From the NCBI GenBank assembly GCA_001839685.1, contig MLAK01000111.1, positions 89,057 to 153,056 on the forward strand: a DNA stretch of 64,000 nucleotides, in the 5' to 3' direction. Below are positions 50,901 through 59,607 of this stretch, in pieces. The stretch comes from Tritrichomonas foetus (lineage: Eukaryota; Parabasalia; Tritrichomonadida; Tritrichomonadidae). Below the pieces are notes generated by a model. The model saw only the letters and a program-made list of their open reading frames with translations. It ran no database searches and was not told the origin of the DNA. The translations under genes and the position numbers were made by a program. Position 1 is the first letter of the stretch. Every line of letters starts with the position of its first letter.

Positions 50901-52901
50901 AAAATTTTGAATTCAAAGAATACTACAGGTGTTTCTCCACCTTCCGAAGACCTTGAACAAATGAAAATTCCTGTAAGAACTACACCAAGACAACGAAGAG
51001 AAACAATGAAAGCGAAAAGAGAACCAACAAAGCCATATAGTACACTTACACCAAATTCCCATTTTATTGATGATGACTGTACTCCGTCTGTAGAAGTAAT
51101 TGTTAGTGCAGCCAGACAAAGTCTTCTTTCTTTTGCTTCTTCATTTTTAACAGTTTCTGATGTAAATGAAGCCTTTAAACTTCTTCTTTTCCTTTTCCAC
51201 ATGATGAACGATCAAAGTCTTGAAGACGAATATTTCCATAAAACAATTGATTTATTAGCAACTGTGATTATGAAATTTTCACCAGGAATATTTAAATCTA
51301 CCCAGCCATGCATGGTGAGACTTGTAGATCGAATTTTCGAACTTGCTGCTGAAGGGAAGAATTTGGAATATTTATCAAAACCAATTATTGCTTTATTTCG
51401 AGCAGATCAAGATGCAACCGGATCTACTGATAACGCTGATGCTTTCTGTGTCCGATCTTTATCATTCATGAAACATCCACAACTTACTAATCCAACATTT
51501 AATAAATTTATGGATCAATTTGAAGAAATTGATATTACTAACAGATTCTTTGAAACATTTTATTCCCTGAAAACTGTTGCTGCTCATCTTGCAGATGGAA
51601 AAATCTCTGCCGAACTTCGACATGATTTTGTTTTCTATCGTTTCAATCTTTTGGTTGATTCACCAGACTCACAATTTGAAACGTTAAGAGATTTGTATGA
51701 ATTACATGCATCTCAACAAAATCATTGCGAAATGATTGACATTCTTTATATGCAAGTTGCATTAATGATGGAAGTTTTGACATTCAATAAACGAATGCCA
51801 AATTATTTCAATGTTGATCATCCTGCAAGACTATTTAAAGACGAATGTCCACTTGTTGATCTTGTCGAATGTAACAAAGCTGTAAATATTCCATCGTTTG
51901 CCGATTCTATGAACTTTAATGAGCATGGAATTTTAGTTACTTTAAATAAATTATTCTCACTTGCATATGAAACAAAACTTTATGACAAAGCTATGGCTGT
52001 TGTTGACTTTGTATGGCCACTACTTGAACGAAGAAGACTATATGGCGAATTAGAGACATTTTTCATAAAATTTGACAGAATGTTAAAACAAGCGGCAGAA
52101 GCACCGCCTGTCAAACAAAGATTCTTTAAAGTTTCATTCTTTGGTAACACTTTCCGAAAAGAAGATGGAAAAACATTTATTTATCGAGCAAGACAACTGA
52201 CAAGCTTGTTTGAGTTTGCTGATTCGATTGTTGAAAAATATAAAAATATTTCCAATGATGAAATTATACTTATATCTGATTCTGATGCTGTTGATGTTAC
52301 TCAACTTGATCCAACAAAGAATTATATTCAAGTTACTTTTGTTGAACCATATAAACCAGCACCACATTCAAACAGTTCAGATAAATTCTATTTTGATCGT
52401 CCATTTGTGCCAGGTGAAAAGAAGAAACAAGGAACTCTGACTGAACAGTGGATTGCTCGAACCATTTGTCGAACAAAATATCCGCTTCCTTCAGTTGTTC
52501 GTAGAACAATTGTTGAAGATATAGTTACACGCGAATATGAACCAATTATTAATGCTTATCGACAAATTAGAAAGAGAACTCAAGCAATGGAACAAGCACT
52601 TGAAGCGAAAGATTCCAGACAAGTTCAACAGCTTCTTCATGGTTCTTTAATCGTTACCGTGAATGAAGGACCTGAAAAAATAGCGGAAGCTTTTGTCGAA
52701 GGACCTGAATCTAAGGCAAAGAACAAACTTAAGCATGAATTTGCTAAGCTTTTGAATATTTTAAGAATTAGTGTTCAATTCCATGGTGAGTGGGTTACAA
52801 ACAATACGGAATTTGTGGCTCTTCAAGTTCAACTTGAAGACGGACTTGATGATTTCACACAAAAACTTGGAAGAATATTCTCACCATCCCATAATTCATA
52901 A
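47955..52901 (+). CDS. DOCK-family Rho GTPase exchange factor
   Basis: 1648 aa. The N-terminal 250 residues are Ser/Asn-rich. Residues about 415-590 form a C2-like DHR-1 domain (HQLIVFLDSVSIKM, DFDDVFLAYLPQPVDSTMSLQFKIY), which binds phosphoinositides. A helical middle follows. Residues about 1200-1640 form the DHR-2 catalytic domain: MNFNEHGILVTLNKLFSLAYETKLYDKAMAV, FFKVSFFGNTFRKEDGKTFIYR, FYFDRPFV, WIARTICRTKYPLPSVVRRTIV. DHR-2 loads GTP onto Rac/Cdc42-type GTPases. The typical order DHR-1, ARM-like, DHR-2 is kept and no SH3 is present, which resembles the DOCK-C/D (zizimin) side. It would steer actin, adhesion and amoeboid change. A hairpin follows 11 nt after the stop. Confidence 0.9.
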   Translation: MEFIDNFIHNEIEQTAETKTISWLRPIIHIHPKEENPFLSPEFNDLNSNSTVLESEVGQLFCQPGCEMEIDFPEEIDTSAENVSEPIVNTLKLKNRSSKNLFNSTFHPISDDNSQHQTMANLNGYNSTNMLQIDPPNKVSQNSPLNPPNTCRGSIKKDKEEPKNTPDNFISARSTLRGIARSFNRSSIAHLQDINSTYSCSPGSSNKIFSNGHGNDRGRTHLKNFHFQLHSFSSTAGVKMIEPIVCTFFIYNETERKIISDFWNFVPPASVPLFDSANIETNSINSATLIVDPKIIEEESYFILLLAHPTTGDNSSSIGKYYLNPNSQNETAAVKKLHKSFPKINNIFTTFACTFVSFQRGCFTMPQPYMVEGSLPESEIHEFISEAPKKFKQIPITIAFKGSDPSPLIIRPIYPTKLSPYLSPIHQLIVFLDSVSIKMSQSHKSNLMVSLSIVCNEKKLNCFRSKLAPFNFVSEIFSKCIYHSRTPDFDDVFLAYLPQPVDSTMSLQFKIYRAHIKKSDKGLSVVGTATVPLLSNSHGLFLADGNHSSYVVLDGSSKNAPDKSTKITFSTFLRSNLVTNDSNYLVFTKSKNKVLSILTKLPQSIVIPNMMIILDKILKLYLLEKDISFLPFVYVRDTSIGMLESYKFERFLNIFVRYFAFRDFEPKRALDSDRSISLNEKSGLHSSSSLIDLTKPPNTPHGVKSTGAPSSIFPTSNGDVLIELSDIQVKKNESIPVHIKLITCFTRTIEANGLGYLVHLIDFLFSLIVKSLSMYSKVEYIKEFDDFVKTFTVAVKNDLKNVKKHCKSLGLFANLLFDIGLTSIASRLTRNYLKEFLSVPELYSVVVQYIKFAFRPSLFFYSMKYIDSFKKLVLRIIDQAFKNEQLYDVFGILLQLFSCYDEEQSRSIASLLIHCVKNIKPNQMPSTSEIVTHLAFINFILEHATSEALAEFIQSDDTGYLFNLCHFILTRVTDKEMSYARHKILNSKNTTGVSPPSEDLEQMKIPVRTTPRQRRETMKAKREPTKPYSTLTPNSHFIDDDCTPSVEVIVSAARQSLLSFASSFLTVSDVNEAFKLLLFLFHMMNDQSLEDEYFHKTIDLLATVIMKFSPGIFKSTQPCMVRLVDRIFELAAEGKNLEYLSKPIIALFRADQDATGSTDNADAFCVRSLSFMKHPQLTNPTFNKFMDQFEEIDITNRFFETFYSLKTVAAHLADGKISAELRHDFVFYRFNLLVDSPDSQFETLRDLYELHASQQNHCEMIDILYMQVALMMEVLTFNKRMPNYFNVDHPARLFKDECPLVDLVECNKAVNIPSFADSMNFNEHGILVTLNKLFSLAYETKLYDKAMAVVDFVWPLLERRRLYGELETFFIKFDRMLKQAAEAPPVKQRFFKVSFFGNTFRKEDGKTFIYRARQLTSLFEFADSIVEKYKNISNDEIILISDSDAVDVTQLDPTKNYIQVTFVEPYKPAPHSNSSDKFYFDRPFVPGEKKKQGTLTEQWIARTICRTKYPLPSVVRRTIVEDIVTREYEPIINAYRQIRKRTQAMEQALEAKDSRQVQQLLHGSLIVTVNEGPEKIAEAFVEGPESKAKNKLKHEFAKLLNILRISVQFHGEWVTNNTEFVALQVQLEDGLDDFTQKLGRIFSPSHNS

Positions 52902-52912
52902 TATATTATTTT

Positions 52913-52965
52913 GCTTCACTGCGATAATGAGGACTATTACCAGTCACGCCTTATCGCAGTGAGGC
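52913..52965. other. Strong inverted repeat (15-bp stem) just after the DOCK gene
   Basis: GCTTCACTGCGATAA (52913-52927) pairs with TTATCGCAGTGAGGC (52951-52965): 14 Watson-Crick pairs and one G-U. The 23-nt loop holds a second small hairpin, GACT-ATTACC-AGTC. The stem is GC-richer than its surroundings. It may be a 3' UTR element, a structured small RNA or the remnant of a mobile element. Confidence 0.7.
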
Positions 52966-53373
52966 TAAATAGCGATGCTTTTATTTTTATTTTTTGTTTA
53001 ACATGATAATTTTATTATTTAAAAAACGAAATACCATTTTTTTTTTTTCCTTATAAAATGAATAGATTTTATTATTATTTATCTCAATTAACAATGAATT
53101 AATTCATGATTATATTTGAGAGTTATCCGAAACTAAGAGCAAATTGTATTTTTCCTCACGTTATCTTAAAATGGAGAACAATGATATATAATATGAAGAA
53201 TCAATACAAATCCGATGTATGTACAAAAAAAAATGTTCGATCGAAATCTAATCATAAATAAAAACTTGATGAAGAATTATTTCATTGGGATGAAATAGAA
53301 ACTAAATACTATCATGCAATTATTATACTCATTTCTTTAATTCTTGCAAGAGTACTATAGTCTTCACTCGGCT
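52966..53373. other. Convergent 3' spacer
   Basis: AT-rich with homopolymer T and A runs. No gene is seen. Confidence 0.45.
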
Positions 53374-54321
53374 TTAGAGACCAGTTACAGCAACAATATT
53401 CGTGCTAATCTCGCAAATGTAGGCCATGCGGAGAATTCTGAAATATCCTTCTTCACCCCACCATGAGCCCCACGAGTTTTTGACGATCCAATAGTCCACG
53501 CCATTTTCTTCACCATAGCCAACCACAGTCACAGCATGGTTGTGCATTCTTGTGCAATCGTGTCCGTCGTAAATGCCGGAAGTGTACATCTGGAAGCTGG
53601 CTCCTGACGCGTCCATTGAGATGGCGGTTGGTCCATATGTCGCCACGAGCCCCTGCAGGAGGCCCTCGTCAAACACCAGCTGGTATTGGCTGACGTGGCA
53701 AAGCGCTTTGGATGGGTCATAATGGCAGGTATCCTGGTAGCCAAGATATGGGTAGTCTGCCGCAAGCATGAATTTTCCTTCCTGCTTCTCGATCGCGTGA
53801 ATGAAGACCTGGCGTGGAGCGCCGCCATAGCATCCGGAGGCGTCCCACGAGCAGTCCAACGGATTCTGTTCCGAAAGCTTATACAGCTCGCCATTAGCAA
53901 CCGCCCAGGCTCCCTCAATTGTTGCAATGCCTGCAAACGCCCAGCAGGAGCCACAGCCCCCTTGATCTTGGACATCCGTAACTGCACCTTTGGCGCGCCA
54001 GTCAAGTTCTGATGGTGGATCAGATTTCAATTGAAGTTTGGTCGTATCTGATTTTTCATGAGGATTATCAAATTTTGTCGGATTTCCGAGAAGAGCCATG
54101 TATTCGGATGGCGTTATAGCAGCAAATCGATTAAGTCCAACTTTGAAACTGCCTTTGAAGTTTTGAACAAATCGCATATTGGTGAGGAAAATTCCGAGTC
54201 GCAAATGATATTCGTCTTGTGTGTAGAATTCATTATATTGTCGCATCCATGAAAGGAAGGCTTTTTCTTCATGGTTCTGGATAAACAGACTTGAGACCAA
54301 GCTTGCAAAGAAAGCCAACGT
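53374..54321 (-). CDS. Cathepsin L-like cysteine protease lacking an ATG start
   Basis: About 315 aa, papain family C1A. The propeptide has the trichomonad-type EEKAFLSWMRQYNEFYTQDEYHLRLGIF helix, then the mature enzyme from about residue 103 (SELDWRAKGAV). Counting from the TTG at 54318, the catalytic residues are intact: Q119, C125 in GGCGSCWAF, H261 in HNHAV and N281 in VKNSWGSWWGEEGY. The hydrophobic leader LAFFASLVSSLF should be the signal peptide, but no ATG precedes it. The codon where family members start reads ACG (54321-54319), directly after TTTTTC, and TAA lies three codons further upstream. Trichomonad proteases of this type are secreted or lysosomal and degrade host protein. Either a start-codon loss or non-AUG initiation. 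Codon use is GC-rich, so decay, if real, is recent. Confidence 0.88.
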   Translation of the reverse strand, partial: TLAFFASLVSSLFIQNHEEKAFLSWMRQYNEFYTQDEYHLRLGIFLTNMRFVQNFKGSFKVGLNRFAAITPSEYMALLGNPTKFDNPHEKSDTTKLQLKSDPPSELDWRAKGAVTDVQDQGGCGSCWAFAGIATIEGAWAVANGELYKLSEQNPLDCSWDASGCYGGAPRQVFIHAIEKQEGKFMLAADYPYLGYQDTCHYDPSKALCHVSQYQLVFDEGLLQGLVATYGPTAISMDASGASFQMYTSGIYDGHDCTRMHNHAVTVVGYGEENGVDYWIVKNSWGSWWGEEGYFRILRMAYICEISTNIVAVTGL

Positions 54322-55185
54322 GAAAAATTAAATTGTGTTATTTTTTATTTGTTAGAAATAATTTTATAATGTAAAAATATACATTCAAAATTTCTAAGAT
54401 TCCAGATAACTCATGTTTATTGATAAAATTTTTGAATAAAGGATTGAATAGTTTTGGATTTCATTGAATATTTTCGTATCAAATTTTCAATTGACGATCT
54501 GAGAAGAAAGAAAGTGATGAGGAATTGTCATTTCTGATTCAAATCTTCATTCTTTTTCAAGTGAACAAACAACAAAAAATAGACCCACCATAAGTGAAGT
54601 AATGTTCACCAAAAAAAGATCATTCTTTTCTAATATATATAAAAATGCGATCCTGGTCGAAAAAGCACTTTTTTGGTTAGATAGAAGTAATATTCATTTT
54701 AGGTATATAATACATAAAAACAGAAAAATGTGATAATGCACTTTGAGAAACTCTTAATTTCTAATAATTAGCACATTCGTAATTTTTCCTATTCAATCCA
54801 ATATAAAATCCATCAATTGATAAAATATAAATATTAAAAATAAAAAATGATTTGCTGTTCTCCAATAAATCTATAATTATTTTTTTATAGTTAGTGATTG
54901 AATTAACACATGGAAAATATTGGATTAAGCTTTTTCTAGGTCGACAAATCTGTGATATTTCTTTATTTTTCCAACATTCAGAAAAGATATATTCGTATTA
55001 ATCCATAAATCGATTATAACTTTTTCTTGATGAATATAAACTTTTTCATAATCAAGTTTTCTTTTGTCTGAGTTTTTTTTTGGGAATTTGAGAGAAAAAA
55101 GTGATCGTCCCATGTAGAGCCTGGATAAATAGTAATAAAAAGAAAACTAAGCAAAAAAACAAAAAAGTTTTAATGAAGAGGAATT
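54322..55185. other. 0.86-kb spacer
   Basis: AT-rich. A 62-codon minus-strand ATG ORF (54925-55113, MGRSLFSLKFPKKNSDKRKL) has some protein-like character but no recognised family; I leave it uncalled. Confidence 0.4.
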
Positions 55186-55623
55186 TTACTGTGATTTGAA
55201 TTTGATGAAGTCATCGAGTGTGAGTTTTCCATCTCCATCTTGATCCATCTCCTTGATCATTTCCTTGGCTTCTTCAATTGTGATTTTGTTTCCGCATAAT
55301 TCCTGGAATTTCTGGATTTCCTCGGCGTCGAGGTGACCATTTCCGTCTACATCGATAGCTTTGAAGCGATGTTGCAAAATGAGGGTATCGTCTTCATCTT
55401 GGACACATTTGACGTAGGCTACGAACTCGTCGAACGTCAAGGCGCCGTCGTGGTCGCCATCGTAGACAGCGTAGACCTCTGCGATTTCTTCATCATCGTA
55501 TTCTTCATCGATTGAGTCGAGGAATTTTTTGAATTCGTCAATATCGAGGACACCGTTTCCATTTGTGTCGAAGGCGACGAACTTCTCCTTCAGTGCTTTT
55601 GCATCTTCGACTGAGAGAGACAT
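55186..55623 (-). CDS. Calmodulin-like protein with four EF-hands
   Basis: 145 aa. Four canonical 12-residue calcium loops lie at about 19-30 (DTNGNGVLDIDE), 55-66 (DGDHDGALTFDE), 91-102 (DVDGNGHLDAEE) and 127-138 (DQDGDGKLTLDD). Each starts with Asp and ends with Glu or Asp at the -Z position, so all four should bind calcium (the last ends in Asp, often weaker). Length and pairing are those of calmodulin (149 aa) or close relatives, but the linker and helices differ from true calmodulin, so calmodulin-like is the safe call. Codon use is strongly GC-biased against the AT-rich flanks, a sign of high expression. TCACA lies 16 nt before the ATG. Confidence 0.95.
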   Translation of the reverse strand: MSLSVEDAKALKEKFVAFDTNGNGVLDIDEFKKFLDSIDEEYDDEEIAEVYAVYDGDHDGALTFDEFVAYVKCVQDEDDTLILQHRFKAIDVDGNGHLDAEEIQKFQELCGNKITIEEAKEMIKEMDQDGDGKLTLDDFIKFKSQ

Positions 55624-55638
55624 TTTTTAATTGTTTTT

Positions 55639-55643
55639 TGTGA
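55639..55643 (-). promoter_or_regulatory. Inr-like TCACA box of the EF-hand gene
   Basis: Minus-strand TCACA 16 nt before the ATG, matching TCA+1Y(T/A). Confidence 0.4.
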
Positions 55644-55978
55644 ACTTTTTCTTTATCTGTGTAAGATGGATTTTCTGATAATATTTGGCTGATGAGAATA
55701 TCGAACAGATATTGCCATAAAAAGTTGCGAATAAAAAATATAGTTTTCGTGAATAATTCAATGAATTCTTCTTAAAATTGCATGTTAAGTATTTTAAATG
55801 ATATACATTCGTATGTATGAAATGAAAAATGAAATATACGTAATTTTATCATCGAAATTTCGAGATATGAGCAAAATATGAAAATCGTTAATTGAATAAG
55901 ATCGTTTCATTTCACATCATATATTTTTTGAAAGAAACCGTCATGTCAAAATTTAAATTTATTTATCAATTCAACAAA

Positions 55979-56248
55979 TGGGGGTCGCGCCTATGCCAAG
56001 AATGATTTTGGAAAATGAAAATTATAGGCATAAGGATTTCACAACAAATAAACATTTCATATCACATATGCTCTAATAAAATTTTTTTTGAGAATGAAGA
56101 GAAAATATTTGATGAGGCATCTTTTATTTAATGCTGTGGATGAAAATGTTTGTGAATAAAAAGTCTGTGTTGTGCTACTTAATTAGACACCTCTATTTTT
56201 AGTTATTTTTCGATTTTTCTCAAAACCTGGGCATACGCGCGAGCCCTA
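55979..56248. mobile_element. MITE-like element with 19-bp terminal inverted repeats
   Basis: The left end TGGGGGTCGCGCCTATGCC (55979-55997) and the reverse complement of the right end (56230-56248), TAGGGCTCGCGCGTATGCC, agree at 16 of 19 positions. The ends are GC-rich inside very AT-rich DNA. The 270-bp interior is AT-rich with no ORF. A TA at the right boundary (TG at the left) recalls Tc1/mariner insertion sites. It looks like a degenerate non-autonomous DNA transposon. Confidence 0.6.
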
Positions 56249-56424
56249 AAAACAACTAAACAAAATAAAGATATATATATATCATCAAAAAATAGTTTTA
56301 TTCCTATTTAAAACATAGACCAATCGATGAGATTGTGTTAAAATAAAATAGATTTATCTATCTCTTACGATGATTTTGAAGAAGTGCCGGTGGTGCTAAT
56401 GACTATGAATGGAATACCGCTAAT

Positions 56425-56574
56425 ATGATTGTCACTTAATATGATTGTCACTTAATATGATTGTCACTTAATATGATTGTCACTTAATATGATTGTCACT
56501 TAATATGATTGTCACTTAATATGATTGTCTCTTCATATGATTGACTCTTAATATGATTGTCACTTAATATGATA
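56425..56574. repeat. 16-bp tandem array, 9 copies
   Basis: Nine full copies of ATGATTGTCACTTAAT plus a partial copy, with no indels. Two adjacent copies (56521-56552) carry point variants (TCTCTTCAT; GACTCTTAAT). Confidence 0.95.
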
Positions 56575-56900
56575 ATGATCCAAAACATACTTTCTCGAAT
56601 CAAATAAAATCAAATCATATTATTTATAATAAATATGTCTCGCATTATGACCAAATTTGAAAAAGATTTGGATCAAGTTTGGTAAATTATTCACGTGAAA
56701 TTAAGTTTTTGGCTTCATTTGAAGTATTAATGTAGAGATATAATAATAAATAAAAATAATTTACAAAACAAAAACTCTCAGGATCCAAACAAATTAATCT
56801 CATTCATTGAAGTAAAAACTTCAAAAAATTGACCAATTGCTATACACATGTTTCGCAACTCTTTATCCTCTGGTGTGAAATAAATAAATAAAATAAAACT

Positions 56901-58706
56901 TCATGAAAATTCAAAAAAAACTACTTCTTTCATTTTTCCTAAAACCTCTTCAGTTGTGTCAAGAATCAATTTTCCCGCTTGAATAAAATTGATTTTCATT
57001 GCATATTCCAAAGGAAATCCTTTGGTATAGCTTTTCTGTCTAACTGTAGTTTCATCAACAAAAATATTAACAATACTCAAATCAGATGTATCTAACGCAT
57101 AATGAAGTGCATTATTGTTGTCTGAATCAACAACAGTGAAATCTGTTTTTGGATGAAACAAGAAAGCATGAACAATTCTAGAATTTTTTGAGCGAATTGC
57201 TTCAAGAAATGGACAATAATCTCTTTTAGGTGATGAATAATTAGGATCAACTTTTGTATTTTCTAAAAGTGCTTCAACAGTTTCTGCATTTTGATACATT
57301 ACTGCATTTGTTAAAGCAGTTTCACCTAAATCATTTTCAACGTTAGGATCGATTAAAGGATGACAAAGGAGTAATCGAACCATACTGGAATTGTGGGACA
57401 TTGAAGCAATTAAAAAAGCATTCTGTTTAATGGAATTGGTTTTATTAACATCAACTTTCCGTGTAGAAATAAGTGTTCTAACAAGATTTGCATGTCCTTT
57501 CATGGCAGCAATCATTAGTGGCGTTATTCCAGTTCCGTCACCTTCATCAATATTTATACCTTTTCTCACAAGCACATCAAAAATTTTACCATAATTTCGA
57601 GAAGCAGCCAAATGAGGAATATTACTTTTTCTTATTTTTTCCGTAATTACAATGGTATCATAATTTAATAATAAATATATTATATCTAATGATTGCCTTT
57701 GAATGGCGATATCTAAGGGTGTTTTCTTATCATTATTTTCAATGTTTAAATTCAGATTGTTAACTGCTGCTAATAATACATCAATTTCTTCCATTTCCTC
57801 ATTCATTATTAAACAATGGAGAAAAGTATTTCCATCAGGATTTTGGAAATTAAAATTAAAGTTTTTGATACATAAAAGCGAATAAAAAACATGTTTATCT
57901 GTGTAAACAGGTTTTGATGTCTTAAAAAATAAAACATTTTCACCATCATTAGTTATGGCATTCACATCAATATTATTTTTTTCAAGAAGAACATCAAAAA
58001 TATACTTTTTACCTTGCCGTGATGCTAGAAGAAGAGGCGTTAATCCTTCATTATTCCTACAATTTACGTCAATAGGAAAACTTAGAAGTTTTTGAAGGCT
58101 TCGAACATCATTACCATCAACTGCAGCATGTAGAGGATATATTGGAACAGAACTAGGCTTATCAGGTGATGCTCCATTATCCAATAAAACGGAAACAACA
58201 GAATCTTGTCTGGTTTTTAATGAAATAATTAAAGCTGTCTCTGAAATAGCTTCTTCAGAATCAGTCATCAAATCGGGATCATAAAAATGATTTTGTAAGA
58301 AAAATTCTACAAGTTGATCAAAACCAAGTGAAGCAGCAATATGAAGAGCATAAAATCCATCGTGCGTTTTAACATAACGATCAAGTGATTCACAACTAAT
58401 TAAACGTTTGACAATTTCCAAATTGTTATGTAAAACAGCAAAGTGGAAAGCAGTGTAGTTTGAATGCTCGATTTTATAATTGAGATCGGCACCTCCTTCA
58501 ATTAAATATTTAGCACATTCATTACTTTCAAGTTTTAATGAAAAAGTGAGAATTGAGTGTTTCTCATAAAGACATGTAATTTTTGGATCCGCATCTTGCG
58601 GAATTATGGTATTAAAAGAAAAAATTGATGGGACAAGTGATTGTAATGATTTTAAATCATCCTGAATAAGGGAATGTAAAAGTGAACCCCAATCAGATTC
58701 ATTCAT
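56901..58706 (-). CDS. Ankyrin-repeat protein, 601 aa
   Basis: Start at the ATG 58706 (the frame opens at GTG one codon earlier). From about residue 45 to 580 the protein is a run of some 14-15 ankyrin repeats, with recognisable TPLLLASRQGKKYIFDVLL, TPLDIAIQRQSLDIIYLLL, TPLMIAAMKGHANLVRTLI and TALTNAVMYQNAETVEALL units. There is no catalytic domain, membrane helix or BTB-type box. Ankyrin stacks bind proteins, and trichomonads have very large families of them, so the partner cannot be inferred. The first ~45 residues (NESDWGSLLHSLIQDDLKSLQSLV) are a helical cap. Confidence 0.9.
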   Translation of the reverse strand: MNESDWGSLLHSLIQDDLKSLQSLVPSIFSFNTIIPQDADPKITCLYEKHSILTFSLKLESNECAKYLIEGGADLNYKIEHSNYTAFHFAVLHNNLEIVKRLISCESLDRYVKTHDGFYALHIAASLGFDQLVEFFLQNHFYDPDLMTDSEEAISETALIISLKTRQDSVVSVLLDNGASPDKPSSVPIYPLHAAVDGNDVRSLQKLLSFPIDVNCRNNEGLTPLLLASRQGKKYIFDVLLEKNNIDVNAITNDGENVLFFKTSKPVYTDKHVFYSLLCIKNFNFNFQNPDGNTFLHCLIMNEEMEEIDVLLAAVNNLNLNIENNDKKTPLDIAIQRQSLDIIYLLLNYDTIVITEKIRKSNIPHLAASRNYGKIFDVLVRKGINIDEGDGTGITPLMIAAMKGHANLVRTLISTRKVDVNKTNSIKQNAFLIASMSHNSSMVRLLLCHPLIDPNVENDLGETALTNAVMYQNAETVEALLENTKVDPNYSSPKRDYCPFLEAIRSKNSRIVHAFLFHPKTDFTVVDSDNNNALHYALDTSDLSIVNIFVDETTVRQKSYTKGFPLEYAMKINFIQAGKLILDTTEEVLGKMKEVVFFEFS

Positions 58707-59607
58707 CACTTATAACTAATAATGGTTTACTGGTGAAATATTACCGTTATGGTCAAAAATCGCTAATCTTTGAAATCATATATAATATATTTGAATCGTT
58801 TTTATCAGTGATGCAAATTTAAATTATTCAAAAATTGACTAAAACATATTTTAGAAAAGTTTCAGGATCGACTTCTATCATACATTAGTGGAATACAGAT
58901 TGAAAATCAACCGAAAGGTCAAATATATTTCATCAATAACCGCCAAACCAATTCAATAAGGTGCAATAAAAAGTTAAAAATTCGATCAGAATCGCTCCAA
59001 CGATAGAAGTGTCGACACTGAAATAACTGTAAATTTTACCTTTTCAGAGAAAGGCAAGATTTTTTTTTTCCTCCTTTGATTTATTTTTTTTTTTTTTTTG
59101 ACACTTTAAATGGGCAATTGTGATGTGACTTTGACACTTTAAATGGGCTCATCTGACTCATTCTGCTATTCTAGAAGAGCATAGAGAAGTACCCAAAGAA
59201 CCAGCAAAGTTCACATTTTATATTTATAAAAAGACTCTTAATAGATACCTCTCCACAAATATTTTTTTTTCCCTCATGATGATAATAAATATGAATGAGA
59301 TGTGATTAGAATTTTCATGAAAAATAAGAAAGAATACCATCTGAAAACGAATATGAAGTAACTAATCAGGTCTCTTTGACTCATTCGGCCGATGGAATAA
59401 GCTGTGACCATTTGGAAGCTAGAAGACAATAGTTTCTCCAAATATTCTTTCATAGTTTGTGAAAAAAATTCCGAAATACAACATCATGTAAACATTCGTA
59501 ACTTTTTTCATTATTTACAAGTTGTTAAAGTTATCCATAAATAATAAATCTCTAAAAAATTGATATTACATTTGTTTATAATATTTAGATAAATAACAAA
59601 TAGAAGT
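58707..59607. other. 0.9-kb spacer with direct repeats and T runs
   Basis: Poly-T at about 59061-59069 and 59085-59099. A 19-bp direct repeat TTTGACACTTTAAATGGGC at 59097-59115 and 59130-59148 (33-bp period). TCTGACTCATTCTGC (59152) and TTTGACTCATTCGGC (59377) are related words. No gene is seen. Confidence 0.5.
59097..59148. repeat. 19-bp direct repeat, two copies
   Basis: Two identical copies of TTTGACACTTTAAATGGGC separated by 14 bp, directly after a poly-T run. Confidence 0.85.

Larger units (their letters stand above)
55624..56900. other. 1.3-kb spacer holding a MITE-like element and a satellite
   Basis: Between the EF-hand gene's 5' end and the ankyrin gene's 3' end. It contains the inverted-repeat element at 55979-56248 and the 16-bp array at 56425-56574. 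No gene is seen. Confidence 0.5.
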
